In this document: positions 48,351-60,207 of the stretch, one piece after another | How the letters are laid out: the number at the start of each line of letters is the position of its first letter | Position numbering within the stretch: position 1 is the stretch's first letter | Assembly: GCF_963169125.1 (NCBI RefSeq) | Contig: NC_084793.1 | Span: 227,152,360 to 227,216,359, forward strand | DNA: 64,000 nucleotides | Reading direction: 5' to 3' | From: Humulus lupulus | Lineage: Eukaryota; Streptophyta; Magnoliopsida; Rosales; Cannabaceae | The notes under the pieces: generated by a model | Told to the model about the DNA's origin: nothing | The model's input: only the letters and a program-made list of their open reading frames with translations | Database searches by the model: none | Made by a program: the position numbers and the translations under genes

Positions 48351-48714
48351 TAGCCAAAGAGAAATTTCACTATTTATGCATAATATTGTGTATAATTACT
48401 AAATAATACCAATACTAATTAGTTTTTCAAATTGGTGCTAAACCCCCTTTCCCCCCAAAACTCTCTCACTCTCTCACACTCTCTCTATCTCTCTGTTTCT
48501 CTCAATCTCTTCCTCCCCGAAACCCAAACCCAACCTGAAGGCAAATTTCAAAAAAAAACCCCAATTGATCTCAACCTCTCTCTTTCTCTTCTCCGAAGTC
48601 GGCCACCCAACCTCGTCGAGCTCGTCGAACCTATCGAACCAACGTTGGCAACGAACCTGCCGAACCAAGTTCGAACCCATTGAACCCATCAATCGAACCC
48701 ATATTCTCATTAAG

Positions 48715-49344
48715 GTAAATTCTTGAACCCATATTCTCGTTATTGTTGTTTTGATCCCTTTGAATCTGGTGGTGTGGAATGGGTATGGCAGTTCTTAGGT
48801 CTGTCATTTTTTCTAGGTTTGAACCAGTAGCTCGATAGGTTCGATGAAGTTTCGATAGAAGCTCAATTGATATATGGCAATATATGAAACTAGCTCGATA
48901 GATGCGATTATGGTTCGATAGTAGGCTTGATATGGTAGTTTGAACGGTTTGATGGTGGATCGATAGAAGCTCGATAAGAGCTCGATGAATCTATGGTATT
49001 AGATCAAAAGGGCTCGATAGGTTCGATAGTAGGCTCGATGGATCTATGGAATTAGATTACAAGGGTTCGATAGGTTCGATAATGGTTCGATGTTAGACTT
49101 GATTGTAGCTCGATGGTTATTTATGTAGACAAATTTTGCTTAGCTCGATAGGCTCGACACTGGCTCGATAGTTTCTATAGATTTAGGTTGTTGATATTGC
49201 TCGATAGTTTCTCGATAGTTGCTCGATAGGGTATGTTGCAGCTCGATTATAGCTCGATAGAGCTCGATGGCAACTTATTTCAGTGTTTTGATGAATTTTT
49301 TTTATTCTGTTTTCTTACTAATTTTTTTTCATGTGTTGTTGCAG
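48715..49344 (+). repeat. GCTCGATAG array in first intron of Ulp1 gene
   Basis: The likely intron runs from AAG/GTAAAT at 48715 to TTGCAG/ATG at 49344. From about 48830 it holds more than 20 copies of GCTCGATAG, GTTCGATAG and close variants, almost all with this sequence on the + (sense) strand. Confidence 0.8.
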
Positions 49345-51393
49345 ATGCCTAAGTTACTTGTTCCGTTCAGTGATCACTTTCCTGGTCGAGTGACATATCG
49401 GGGTAGTAGCACTTTAAATCACATTAAGACTAGGTTTGTGGAGCTCAGGCTGCTTGAAAGGGCTAAGGAATCCCCTTTCAAGCAGTTCTTTTTGGCTTCA
49501 GAGTTTAATTTCTCTAGAGTCTTGGTGCATCAACTACTGTTGAGGAAAATCGCCAGCAACAACGAAGATGAGGTCATTGGATATTCCTTTGGACTATGTT
49601 GATGATCCAACTACGCCTCCTACCATCATTGTGACACCTGACGCTGGGACTCCGGCAGTTGTTATTGTCAACCCTGAGGATGTTGTTGGGGTTCGGTTTC
49701 AGAGGACTAGACGCCAAAGACACATGCCAGATTGGTTTGAGGACTACACTGCTCCCACGAGGAAAAGACCTCGCACTGATGCAGCTGTACCAGAAGAGGA
49801 GGCTACATAGGAGGCTACACAGGTGCTGGACCCTCTCAAGAAGCCAGATTGCAAACAGTATAGGACAATGTGTAAGTGGCTGCTTGGAGACATCCCCAAC
49901 AAGACCCCAGGGGATGTAAAGACTGGGAATCACGGTCCAGCGTGGTTTTTGATGTGGAAAACACCCCAGTCGTGGCTTAATGATGGCGTAAGCCATTTAT
50001 ACCTAATGACTCGATAGTGGTAGAAATTATGTTTTGTTTTCAATTTTACAAGTTCTATTTTTATTGACTCGATATGAGCTCGATAGGAGCTTGATGGGGG
50101 TTTCCAGGATCGATATGAACTCGATGGAGCTCGATAGTAGTTTGATATGGGTGTTAAATTAGGGTTGTTTTTTACTGTTTGAGATTAGCTCGATGTGAGA
50201 TCAATAGAGATTGATAGTAGTTCGATATGGGTGTTAAATTAGGGTTTGTTGTTTACTATTTGAGATTAGATCGATGTGAGATCGATAGAGCTCGATAGTA
50301 GTTTGATATGGGTGTTAAATTAGGGTTTGTTGTTTACTGTTTGAGATTAGCTCGATGTTAGCTCGATAGTAGTTCAATATGGGTGTTAAAATAGGGTTGC
50401 TTTTTACTGTTGGAGATTAGCTCGATGTGAGCTCGATAGTAGTTCGATACGGATGTTAAATTAGGGTTGTTGTTTACTGTTTGAGATTAGCTTGATGTAA
50501 GCTTGATGGAGCTCGATAGTAGTTTGATACGGATGTTAAATTAGGGTTGTCGTTTACTGTTTGAGATTAGCTCGATGTAGCTCGATTGTAGTTCAATGTG
50601 AGCTCGATGGAGCTCGACAGTAGCAATTTATAATGGTCTTTGCTAAATTTTTATATCGTACTCTCTTTGTAGCATATTGATGCGGCAGAACACATGCTTC
50701 ATATGCGTCACAAGTATTTTCCCAGTATATATCGACATAATGCAGTTGTGATGAACATGTATTTCTCACAAGTGATACCTGCCCGATATGATTAGTACAA
50801 GAAAATTGCCGACAAAACAAAGTATACGTGGGATTCTGACGTTATGTCCATGTTGACTGGCATCGAGCAGTAGTTTCTGGCATCTTGGGGAGGAGTTGAG
50901 GATGTATATTGGTGCCAGAACTATGGACAACAACATTGGTTTGCCATTGAGGCTTCCATTTCTAGTTGGACCCTCACTGTTTACGATTCGGAGAACTCGG
51001 TGATTAGTGACGCAAAGCTGGAGGAAATTATGAATCCATGGTGCTTTTTGCTTCCTTCTCTATTAATGCAGAGTAAACTGTTTACTAATAGCTTGATGTT
51101 GAAGATTCCATCAGCAGGAAAGAGGCCGCATCAGTTCATATGGTGTCGCAAACAGAAACATGAGCTCACTCACAAACATCATCTTCATACTAAATTTGTT
51201 TCTAACTAAAATTATAGTAATGTACACTTAATGTTTACTTTTTTTTTACAGTGGGGATTGTGGTGTGTATGCTGTCAAGCATATTGAGCATCTAATGGTC
51301 GGCCTTCCATTGGAAACTATCTGTGATGAAAATATGGAGGTGTTCAGGAACAAGTGGACCACAGACTTGTGGTATCAAAATTTGTTACCTTGA
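49345..51393 (+). pseudogene. MULE-borne Ulp1 (C48) cysteine protease gene, degenerate
   Basis: The first coding exon starts at 49345 (MPKLLVPFSDHFPGR) and matches the start of a DUF1985 domain (FKQFFLASEFNFSRVLVHQLLLRKI). Near 49570 the frame jumps to LDIPLDYVDDPTTPP, suggesting a deletion of the rest of that domain. The linker continues to SWLNDG at 49987. An intron at 49988-50672 follows, and reading resumes HIDAAEHMLHMRHKYFP. The protease core keeps His in QQHWFAIEASISSWTL, Asp in TVYDSENS and Cys in GDCGVYAVKHIEHLM (51252 on), the C48 triad. TAG stops occur near 49808, 50792 and 50870, each where Gln fits. The family removes SUMO-like modifiers; its benefit to MULEs is unknown. Confidence 0.85.
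50060..50630 (+). repeat. Tandem array of 70-81 bp units with GCTCGATAG motifs, in Ulp1 intron
   Basis: About five units each contain GCTCGATGTGAGCTCGATAG, then GATATGGGTGTTAAATTAGG and TTTACTGTTTGAGATTAG. They lie entirely within the intron 49988-50672, with the motif again on the sense strand of the protease gene. Confidence 0.88.
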
Positions 51394-51469
51394 TGATTGT
51401 ATATATACAAGGTATTTACATGTACAGTTCTTTGTTCACATTTTTTTATAACTTTCTTAAATGCATAGA

Positions 51470-51810
51470 TAGCTAATATCAAGCTATATCGATCTGTTAT
51501 CGAATTGTTATTGAGCAATATCATTTTCATATCCATTATGTAGATGTAATCGAACTAATATTGAGCCATATCGAACCATTATCGAATTACTATCGAGTTA
51601 TATCGAGCTTCAATCGAGCAATATCATTTTCATATCCATTATATAGTTGTTATCGAACTAATATCGAGCCATATCGAACCGTTATAGAACTACTATCGAG
51701 TTATATCGAGCTACTATTGAACCATTATCGAGCTATGATTTGAAGTCAGTTTAGAAGCTAACATACATATTATCGAGTTCATATCGAGTTTACATCAAGC
51801 TTAACATAAA
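51470..51810 (-). repeat. GCTCGATA array between the two MULE genes
   Basis: About 20 copies read as TATCGAGC or TATCGAACC on the + strand, that is GCTCGATA on the - strand. It includes two near repeats of ATCGAGCAATATCATTTTCA. It lies just past the 3' end of both convergent genes, in the sense of the transposase gene. Confidence 0.85.
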
Positions 51811-53487
51811 TTTTAACAAAAATCAAATAAAAAGGAAGGGAAAACAAGCTAGGTTATTAATACAACAAGTCCAAATGGGAAAAAAGAGTTTATAGCCTAG
51901 CTTTGCATGTAGCCCTGATGTGGCCAAGACCACCACACATGCTACACTTGCGCTCTTTGCGAATGATTTCGCCACTCAATGGGTAGAGGTTTGTCTTCCT
52001 TCTTCCCACCTTATTCTTCTTCAATCGACCAACTGGTTGTTTTTCAATGGGAACCCCAAATTGCATTTTCTCTATGTTCTCGGGAACTTCCCAATCATCC
52101 CGTTGCCAGTTGGGTAAATTGTTTCTTTGTAAGACTCCCTCCACATCTCAGTAGTGTAATATGGTGAACACAGTGAGTAAATGTTGACACCGCGCAAGAT
52201 GGCCATAGCCACACCATGAACACAAGGGTAACCCATTATTTGAAACTGGCCACAGGAGCATGATTTGGTCATCAAATTCACCTCACCATCACCTTCTGGG
52301 TCTACCACATGAAATTCAAACTGTCCAAGAGGATGGACTTTCAAGTACCTTGTATCATCCGCAATGCTTGAGACATCTTTCTCATATATTGTTGCTAATT
52401 TGGATGTGCACTTCTCTACCTCCCCACGACGCACGGAAAACCATGACTGAATTGTGAAACAAATGAATTCCACAAAAGTAGTGACTGGGAAGGTTCTTGC
52501 GTCTTTGGTTTTGTTGTTGAAACTTTCAGTGTAGTTGCTTGTCATTAAATTGTACTGATTCCCAGGAAAGTAAGCACGAGTCCACTTATCGAAGCCAATA
52601 CCCTCGAGATATTGAGCTATGGCAGGATCCATTTGCTTTATATTGTTGAAGAACCTGTGAAATTTTGACTTCCGAAATGCATATGCCGCATTCCACATCT
52701 CCTTATGACAGTGATCGGTCTTGAACTTAGTGATTACATTCATACTTATGTGATGGTAGCATGCGTCGTGGTAGGCATCAGGGAAGACCAACTCAAGAGC
52801 ATGAATAATGCCAGCATGCCTGTCTGATACAAAAGACAGATTATAAACAACTCCAATGGCTTCCTTAAATTTCATCATGAAATACTTCCAAGAAGCATGA
52901 TTCTCACTATCAACAATTCGCATCCAATGCGACAGCACACAACATGTGGCCACCATACCTTGACTTCAAGAAAGTGTCGCCCACACATATAACAGGACGA
53001 CATGATGTAAATCCCCTTCTACAAACTCCGAGTGAGAAGAAACAGTAAAGAAAGCGACCATCATCTGTGACAAAATCAGTTACTGTACCTGGATTCTTTT
53101 ATTGTAGCATGTACAAGTAAGAAGGTAACTTGGAGTACGATTCTTCAGGTGTCCCCCTGACATAACCGAGTGCCTTCTCTCTGCATATCCAAGCCTTCAT
53201 ATAACTCATATCGATCCCAAAATTATTCTTCATATCCTCCTTTATGCTGTTTGGTGGGTAGCTAGTGCCATCAATAGCATATTTGTTCTTGAGAAGGGGC
53301 CCAATGCCAGAAGGTGCTGCTTGACGGTGGTCTTTTTGTTGCAATTCTAGTGAGCAAGTATGTACACTATTATAAACAGTGATCTCAAACATCTCCGATC
53401 GCGCTACTTTTTCCCTCTTATTCTCCAACCACAATTAGGATCCTTGCAGGTGATATAAAACACATCATTACCAGACTTCTTAACCAT

Positions 53488-55770
53488 TGTAACGACCCAA
53501 AATCACTAATATGGCTTAAGGGCCTTGATTAGTGTGCCGGGAGGGCATATTTGGTCCATGTGTGAATTAATTGATTAAATACATGATTATATGTTAAGTA
53601 TGCCATTTGATTATATGAATGTTATAATTATGAGAACCACATTATTATGTAGGTAAATCTGCAGCATGCGACTTGAGGCGATCCTAGGGAGCTAGATAGC
53701 GGGAAAAGTCACAACGGGGCTTAGTATTTGACTTTGGATAAGTCAGGGGTATTTTAGGTATCGGGTAGTTATTTAGACTATCGAGTTATGGAAATAAATA
53801 TATGGAGATATATTTGACGATAGGAAGCTTAGACGAGAATATTGGGGCAAATTACCGTTTTGCCCTCGAGGACGTTTCCGGTACCCCGAGCCTCGGGATG
53901 GATTAAACCGACTAGGATTAGACTAAGCTAATGGAAATAGAGGAATAAAACATAAACCGACTTATACTCTCTTCCTACTCTTCTCTTCCCTTTTCTCTCC
54001 CAAGAAATTACAGAAACCCAAGGGAAAATCAGCTAGAACTTAGTGATTTGGGCTGGAAATTTGTAGGTTAATCTGGTGCTCAGCTAAGTGAATTTAACCA
54101 AGTTTAAGGTAAGGACTGAACTGTGTTTCTGAGCATTTTAATTTTGAGTTTTGACTGGGTTTTAAGGGAGTTTATGGTTTTTGATGTTTAAAGGTTGAAT
54201 TAAGTTGAGAAACTTGGATTGTAGCTTAGGAATTCGTCAAGAAGGTGGTTCAGCAAAAGAGGTAAGCTTCAATTCGTTATTTAGAGGTTTAAATTTGAGT
54301 ATTGCATGACTGGTTTTGGTGTTTTAAGTTGCTGGGTTTCAGAGAATCAAAAGGGAGTTTTAGTGGGTTTCTAAGTTGAATTTCTGTTGGGATATGTTGT
54401 TAGAGTCATGATAAAGGTTTTGTGACTGATGGGTTTTGAGTTAGGATGCTTTGGGATCGTTTTGGTTGAGGTTTAGATGTTGGAAATGGTGGATTTTCTG
54501 GGCACGAAGGGAAGGGCCGCGACTCTGTTCTAGAGCGCAGCGGCCCTAGCATGCAAGGAAGCCAAGGAGGCTCGGCCAAAGGGAAGCGCCGCGGCGCCCA
54601 AGGGCAGGGCCGCGGTGCGTGTCTGCTTCCAGGGATGGCCTTTGCTCTATTTTAGGGCAGGGCCATGGCGAGGTTCCAAGGGTCGCAGCCCTTAGGTGCA
54701 TACTTGAACATTTGGGGTTTTCAAGTGCGGGAATCTAGTCTAGGGTGCTCGGAATTGACTTCGCCACCGTGCTTGGTTGAATTCAATTCCCTGAAAGCTA
54801 GTTTTGTACCTGAAAACCTTTACTTGAATATTAATGGAATCCAATATCTTGGTTGTGACTAGGTGTTAAAGCTAGGGCTCGGGAAACGGATTGTGCTCGA
54901 GGGACGTCGCTCGTAATTAGTGAACGTAGAAATTAAAGGTAAGAAAACTGCACCTGGTTGTAAATCAGTAATGGGGCTAAGGGTTCCCTAACGTGTATGC
55001 TTGAAAGGATGGTATTATGCCATGTAAACTAAACAGTGAACCAACGACCTAAGGGTGCCAAGGGTTACACTAGCACATAGGGTGCGGCTCGGCCACTGGT
55101 AGCCGAGGACAGCTTAATATGCACTGAGCTCGGTTTAAGCGGGCCGGAGTCAGTGGGGTAAACAGAGGGTGCCGCCTAAGTTGTCGGCCTTGACTATTGT
55201 GTGACTTGATTATTATAAGACTTGAATGTTATCTGTGATTAGTTGCATCCTTGATTCTAAGTTTATGCTGAATGGTTAATGTGGAATATTTATTGATTGA
55301 TCATGCTTAAAGAATTGACTATTTGATATTGATGTTCGTGTTGCGTATTATCTTTTCTTGCTGGGCCTTGGCTCACGGGTGCTACGTGGTGCAGGTAAAG
55401 GCAAGGGCAAGCTTGATCAGCCCTGACTTGGAGAGCTCTGCGGGCTGAATGTACATGACCAGCTGCTCAGCCGCCACGGTTGGGGTGTAGGCAGGGACGC
55501 GGGAACCATAAATGTCTAGTTTGCCTTAGTATGGCTAATGGTTGTCTGTATTTTGGGAATGTTGTAAACTAACTTTAAAACTCTATTTCTTCTTGGGATC
55601 CCATGTATTAAACTGCTTAATTATATAAAATGAAACTTTTGAGACCAAAACCTTTTTAACCTTAGCTCATACTTGTTTAGTGACACGTTTTTAAATTAAT
55701 GACTTGATTAGCGAGTCCTGCACATTTATAAGTACACAGTGTAGCGGTCTTGGCTATCCAGGACGTTACA
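53488..55770 (+). mobile_element. Tekay solo LTR inside MULE transposase gene
   Basis: A 2283-bp LTR runs from TGTAACGACCCAAAATC to CAGGACGTTACA, with perfect duplication ACCAT (53483-53487 and 55771-55775). It is the same family as the LTR at 4223-6518. It contains GGGCCGCGAC-type GC blocks near 54515-54690 and no gene. It arrived after the MULE. Confidence 0.94.
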
Positions 55771-56605
55771 ACCATAAACTCAAAATTATTCTTCATTGCG
55801 AAGAGAGCCGCTTTGGTTTTCAATTCCATCTTGTTCTCAAAAGTCTTCCCAAGATGTAATTCCCCCAACGCTACATCGGATGAGGGTGATTCAGAACGAC
55901 TAGAAGCCATGATATCTTCTTTTGTAAACATGGGAGCACTCCATTTTCTGTGATCTTCTATTGAACATATTGGAATGTTCCTTGTATAGTTATATTCTGT
56001 TCCACCAGGGCGACTAGAGCTGGTGCCAGGTGTTTGACGTCCTTGACTTGGTGGGTTCGCCCGTGCAATATGACGTATTGGTTGTTCTTGTGCTTGTTCT
56101 ACTTGCAAATGTTCAGCTACTGGATCGTCATTCACTAAATTGTATCCTAAGTCCTCATTATGTTCAGCTACTGGATCATCATTCACATAGGGGTTGTAAT
56201 CATTTTGGTTGTCCCTCAGGTCACCAATAGCACATCCTAAAGTACTGCCTGCTCCCTCAGGCCCAGGAGTGGAATATGGGTCTGCAATGAAAATCTTTTT
56301 AACAGGAGTGACACACAAGGCCAACCTTTCTTTAGATGTTACTCCTAAGAATGCACGGACACCAAGATCACTTTCAACATGAACGGGTGTAAATGGTTGG
56401 TCACTGCATGTGTAAGGAACCTCCAATTTCAACCCATACATCTGTTTATCAACTTTAAGTTCCTTGTGCAATATGTCAAGAAGTTGCAAGTACGTTACAG
56501 TATCCTCCATCGGTATCACCATGCATTGAGGGTCCTTGAAAATCCACTTATTCCCTTGTAATTCCCAAACACCATTGTAGGATACAAAAATGTAGACAAT
56601 AGAAC

Positions 56606-57209
56606 CTGTGTTGGAAAAAAAAATTGAAATTATCAAGAAAACTGTCATTTTTTTCTTCAGAAATTCATGAAAAAAGAACATTATCGAGCTTTATCGAGCT
56701 GTCATCGAACTTTATCAAGTTAGAATTGAGCCCATAATCGAGCTCTTATCGAGTTAGTATCAAGCTACCATTTCATAAACCGAACATAAAATCTAACCAA
56801 AACCTTCATCGAACCCTATTGAGCTCCTATCGAGCACATATCGAGAAAACAACTACACTAAATATTCTAGGGTCTAATCGAACCCTTATTGAGTTGCCAT
56901 CGAGCACAATCGAGAAACAAAACCTAAACCTATCGAGCTACAAAACCTAAACCTATCGAGCTATAATCGAACTATATTGAGCAACATCGAGTTCATAAAA
57001 GGCCTTCTTCCACATACCATCGAGCTCATATCGAACCGTTATCGAGCTCCTATCGAGCAAAAAAGTTGCAAAAAACCCAGAAAAACGCAGATCGTGGAAT
57101 CACTCTAAAAAACCCAAAAAAACACACCAATATAGGCTCAGATCTGTTCAAAATAGCCAAAAAATGTAAACAAATAATACCCAACACATAAAATGTACAA
57201 TCTTATTAC
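56606..57209 (-). repeat. GCTCGATAG array in first intron of MULE transposase gene
   Basis: The intron has donor ATGG/GTAAT and acceptor ACACAG/GTTCT on the - strand. Between 56685 and 57060 it holds about 20 copies of GAGCTCTATCGAG-type sequence on the + strand, that is GCTCGATAG on the sense (-) strand. Confidence 0.82.
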
Positions 57210-57541
57210 CCATGGTTTTTCTCCTCCAAAAACCCTCAAAATAGATGTTGCCTTTGATATTGACGACTTCACAGAGACAATGGAGATGGCTAACAATGAT
57301 TTTGACAAGAAAATCATACAAATCTGTAGGTTTTAGGGATGATTTCGTGAGAATGAAAGAGAGAGAGGGAGAGAGAGGGAAGAGAGAGGAAGAGAAGGTT
57401 GTAGGATTTTTGATATAATGGGAGGGGTATTTTGGGTATGAGAGGAATGTTTAGCATCAAATTGAAAAGATTAATAGTGCTATGATTTTTTAGTAATATT
57501 AAGCATTATTAAGTATTATTTTTGAAATTTCCCTAGCCAAA

Positions 57542-58451
57542 TAGGTTAACAATGGCAATTGTGCATTGAAATCCCGTCTTTGGTGTCATTGCACTACTCA
57601 TGCCAAGGTTTTTTTTAACAAAAAAAAAAAAAAATTAAATAAAAAATTAATATTACAAAAATCTAGTTTTAATATAATATAGCAAAAAAAAAAAAAACAA
57701 ATAGAAATTACAAAATAAACTATACATTACAAGCCCATAAAATTAGATCTAAAGCTTAAATATACATTTAAAAACAAAAAAGTAAAAAACTAAATACATG
57801 TTAAAATCACACTTATAAACAAATAAAAAAATAAATTGCTTATGCCCCTCGAGAACTCCATTGCACAATCCCCCACCATGAGCCCTATCCAGACCTCTGT
57901 CACACAACCCATTACCACCACCATGATATCTCCACCCAACACGCTCCATGTGCAAGCACAACCTACATCTAGAGAGAGGTGAGAACTAGAGTGAAACAGA
58001 GAGAAAGAAATGGGAACATTGATGGCTGAGAATGATCAAGAGAGAGTGATGGGTGACAGATGTGTGAGAAGAAGAGAGGGGAACGATGTGTGATAAGATT
58101 ATGATTAGGGTGTGAGAGTGTTGTGGGATGAAAGTGTGGCCTTTTACTTTTATCTTATTTTTTAAAAATAAAATAAAATAATAAGCCCATCGGTGTCGAT
58201 GTGTTTTGTTAATGGTGTTAGTGTGTGTACTAACGCCATTGACAGCAATAAAACCAGTTTTAAATTGACGCCGTTGCTCAAAGAGAAGAAATGAAAGTTT
58301 TGATGGCAATTACCATGTTAATAATTATGAAAGACGAGAAAAATTTGAGATCACACTTGATTCTATAAATGGAAACACGAAATAAAATTAGAACATGGGA
58401 TGGGTGCTCAACTCCCCCTTAGGTCTCTTGTTCTCCTCTCACCTGAAACAT
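57542..58451. other. Intergenic, no gene recognised
   Basis: AT-rich with long A-runs. The stretch 58190-58265 (CGGTGTCGATGTG, ACTAACGCCATTGACAG, TTGACGCCGTTGC) looks like subterminal sequence of a CACTA-like element but no terminus was found. Confidence 0.4.
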
Positions 58452-59754
58452 TGTTGTGAACGCCAAAAACTTCTTACTCTTAAAAGACTTTCATTACATT
58501 TACCTTAAGGCATCAGATAAGCGTAGGAAGCAGAAGAATACAACCCAACACTAATCGTACCTCACGTGTTGCCATGCCTCTGTGAGGCCCTCCTACCTCC
58601 GCGAGACCATGCCTCGGTGAGATTGCGCCCCAGCTAGACCATGCCTCTGGGAGACCAGGCCTCCGCGAGGCCCTCCTGCCTCCATGAGACCATGCCTCTG
58701 GGAGACCACACCTCCGCGACACCACGCCATAGCGAGACCATGCCTCTGCAAGACCGCGCCTCATCAAGACTGTCCATCCATAAGACAGTGCCTCCGCGAG
58801 ACCATGCCTTCGCGACACCATGCCACCGCGAGACCATGCCTCTGTGAGACAGCGTCTCCACGAGACTGTCTTGCCTCGCGAGGCCGTCTCGTCTCACACC
58901 CAACCACGCGCATCGTACATTACCTCCGCACCTAACGCCTCGTGCAGGGACAACCTTTACGAAAGGCACTTGCGCCTAGACGTGAGCCTTGCATGCACCA
59001 ATAACTTCTCACATGACAGTTTCATGGGACCATCCTACCAGGCCCCCTAAAGCCTCTTGGAAGCAAGTATCTTGTTGAGGAGGCCCTATTCTATTTTGAG
59101 GTAGGTGTCGCCAGAAAAATGAACCTCATGTATATGTCCCAATGGAAACCCCAAGTACCCATACTTAACCAAATATTGATAATCTCAGGACATAGACGCA
59201 CCCAAGAAGAGTGGTAGCGTAAATGGAATTGACGTACAAGTACGGAAGGTACGAATAAGACAAAGAGAACTAAGGTACGCGTACGACACCCGTACCCTAC
59301 AAGTAGTGGCAGTACAAGAATGGTACATGGCAAGGACTCCCCCAGCATGCCTCTGATGTTTGTACCAGACAAGTTGTGGAGGTACGACATTGTACAAAAC
59401 AATGAGCATTTTTGTAGGCCTCTGACTATGTACCAGAGCCGACACCACGACCTTCTGCACCACTACTACCTGTGCCACCACACTGACGATGTACCCATTT
59501 ACTATATGGTTCCCTTGGACCACAATGTATCAGAAGCCATTTAGAGCTCAACTATAAATATTTCCTCACCCTTCAAAAAAAGGGGTTGGAAAATTCATTG
59601 TATACTTAGGCTATTAAGCATTACATAAGTTTTTACTCCATTGTTGTTCTGCGCTTATTTTTCCTAAAGTCCATTCTAAGTTCTTTCTAAGTTATTTTCT
59701 TACTAAGGTTTGAGTTTTCTGACCCAATATCGTTGATGAGTTCTCACCGCCAAT
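58452..59754 (+). repeat. LTR of a Tat-type gypsy element
   Basis: The right end is defined by GTTGATGAGTTCTCACCGCCAAT followed by a primer site; the left end near TGTTGTGAACGCC at 58452 is uncertain. It contains a minisatellite at 58560-58890 and a TATA box CTATAAATA at 59552-59560. It is related to the LTR at 60208-61590 in the opposite orientation: both have GGGGTTGGAAAATT and GAGTTCTCACCG. Open frames inside are repeat artefacts. Confidence 0.72.
58560..58890. repeat. GC-rich minisatellite GAGACCATGCCTCCGC
   Basis: Some twenty imperfect 15-16 bp units such as GCCTCCGCGAGACCAT lie head to tail. Because the unit has no stop in several frames, open frames appear on both strands. Confidence 0.88.
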
Positions 59755-59756
59755 AG

Positions 59757-59774
59757 TTTGGTACCATCTGTGGA
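59757..59774 (+). other. Primer binding site of Tat-type element
   Basis: TTGGTACCATCTGTGGAA resembles the TTGGCGCCGTCTGTGGGAA block found just after the 5' LTR in Tat-lineage gypsy elements, with some decay. It fixes the orientation as + strand. Confidence 0.65.
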
Positions 59775-59862
59775 AAGAACAACTAACAAACAATAGTTCC
59801 TCCATTAATTTAAGTAAAGAAACATGTGAAGGCATTCAAAACGCCTACAAGATCACCAAGAA

Positions 59863-60207
59863 GTGGAGGTTCACCAAGACAGAACCCAACTAAGGGCGTC
59901 TATGAGGGATCCTCCCCCGCCAACGAATGGAGGTGCACCGGGGTTGCCAAGAGACACTGGCAAAGAGGAAGAAGTATCATCCCCTGCCATTCATCCTACA
60001 CTTGACCCTGCAGAAAATGGCACTGCTCCAATGAAGGGTTGTGCAACTCACCCTCCTCCACGGTCGCCAGTGGCCCGAAGTCAATGAGTGCACTCAGTGA
60101 ATTCAAGTTCCCGAACTTGTCACTACAAAGATGAAATGCGCGACTTGCACTTGAAAAACAAAAGGTTGCAGACCACCGTGGAGAACATGCAAGAGGTACT
60201 CAACGAC
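59863..60207 (+). pseudogene. Start of gag-like region of Tat-type element, truncated
   Basis: An open frame from 59863 encodes a proline-rich stretch (MRDPPPPTNGGAPGLPRDTG). It stops at 60085-60087. In another frame a charged coiled-coil stretch follows (YKDEMRDLHLKN then KRLQTTVENMQEVLND). It is cut at 60208 by the second element. Its position just after the primer site suggests the start of gag, but no gag domain is visible. Confidence 0.5.

Larger units (their letters stand above)
51890..57213 (-). pseudogene. MULE transposase (MURA type), disrupted
   Basis: A first mini-exon ATGG (57213-57210) joins exactly to 56605 to read MGSIVYIFVSYNGVWELQG, a PB1-like start. The DNA-binding domain (LGKTFENKMELKTKAALFAM) is cut at 55770 by a solo LTR and continues at 53487 with a Cys/Trp-rich stretch, then EMFEITVYNSVHTCSLE. 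The catalytic MULE domain retains VTDDGRFLYCFF and FVSDRHAGIIHALELVFPDA, but the first acidic motif reads VGDTFLK and about 27 bases near 52930 are deleted. A SWIM finger (CSCGQFQIMGYPCVHGVA) and a zinc knuckle (CSMCGGLGHIRATC) complete it. A stop near 53100 and a frameshift near 52100 add to the damage. Confidence 0.87.
48359..57533. mobile_element. Mutator-like element (MULE) carrying Ulp1 and transposase genes
   Basis: Terminal inverted repeats of about 90 bp begin GAGAAATTTCA (left, 48359) and, on the other strand, GGGAAATTTCA (right, 57533). Both end in TTTCAAATTGGTGCTAAAC-like sequence. The target duplication is TAGCCAAA (48351-48358 and 57534-57541); joining the flanks gives continuous DNA. 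Inside are a protease gene on the + strand and a transposase gene on the - strand, meeting tail to tail near 51400-51890. A Tekay solo LTR accounts for 2.3 kb. Both genes are decayed, so the element is not self-mobile. Confidence 0.88.

Noticed and set aside
48215..58265. A second CACTA element enclosing the MULE
   Set aside because: The left end CACTACAATAAAAAAATG is suggestive and 58190-58265 has subterminal-like motifs, but no right terminus or target duplication was found, so it was not called as an element.
58513..58969. Overlapping open frames of about 70-110 codons on both strands
   Set aside because: They arise from the 15-16 bp GC-rich minisatellite, whose unit lacks stops in several frames.
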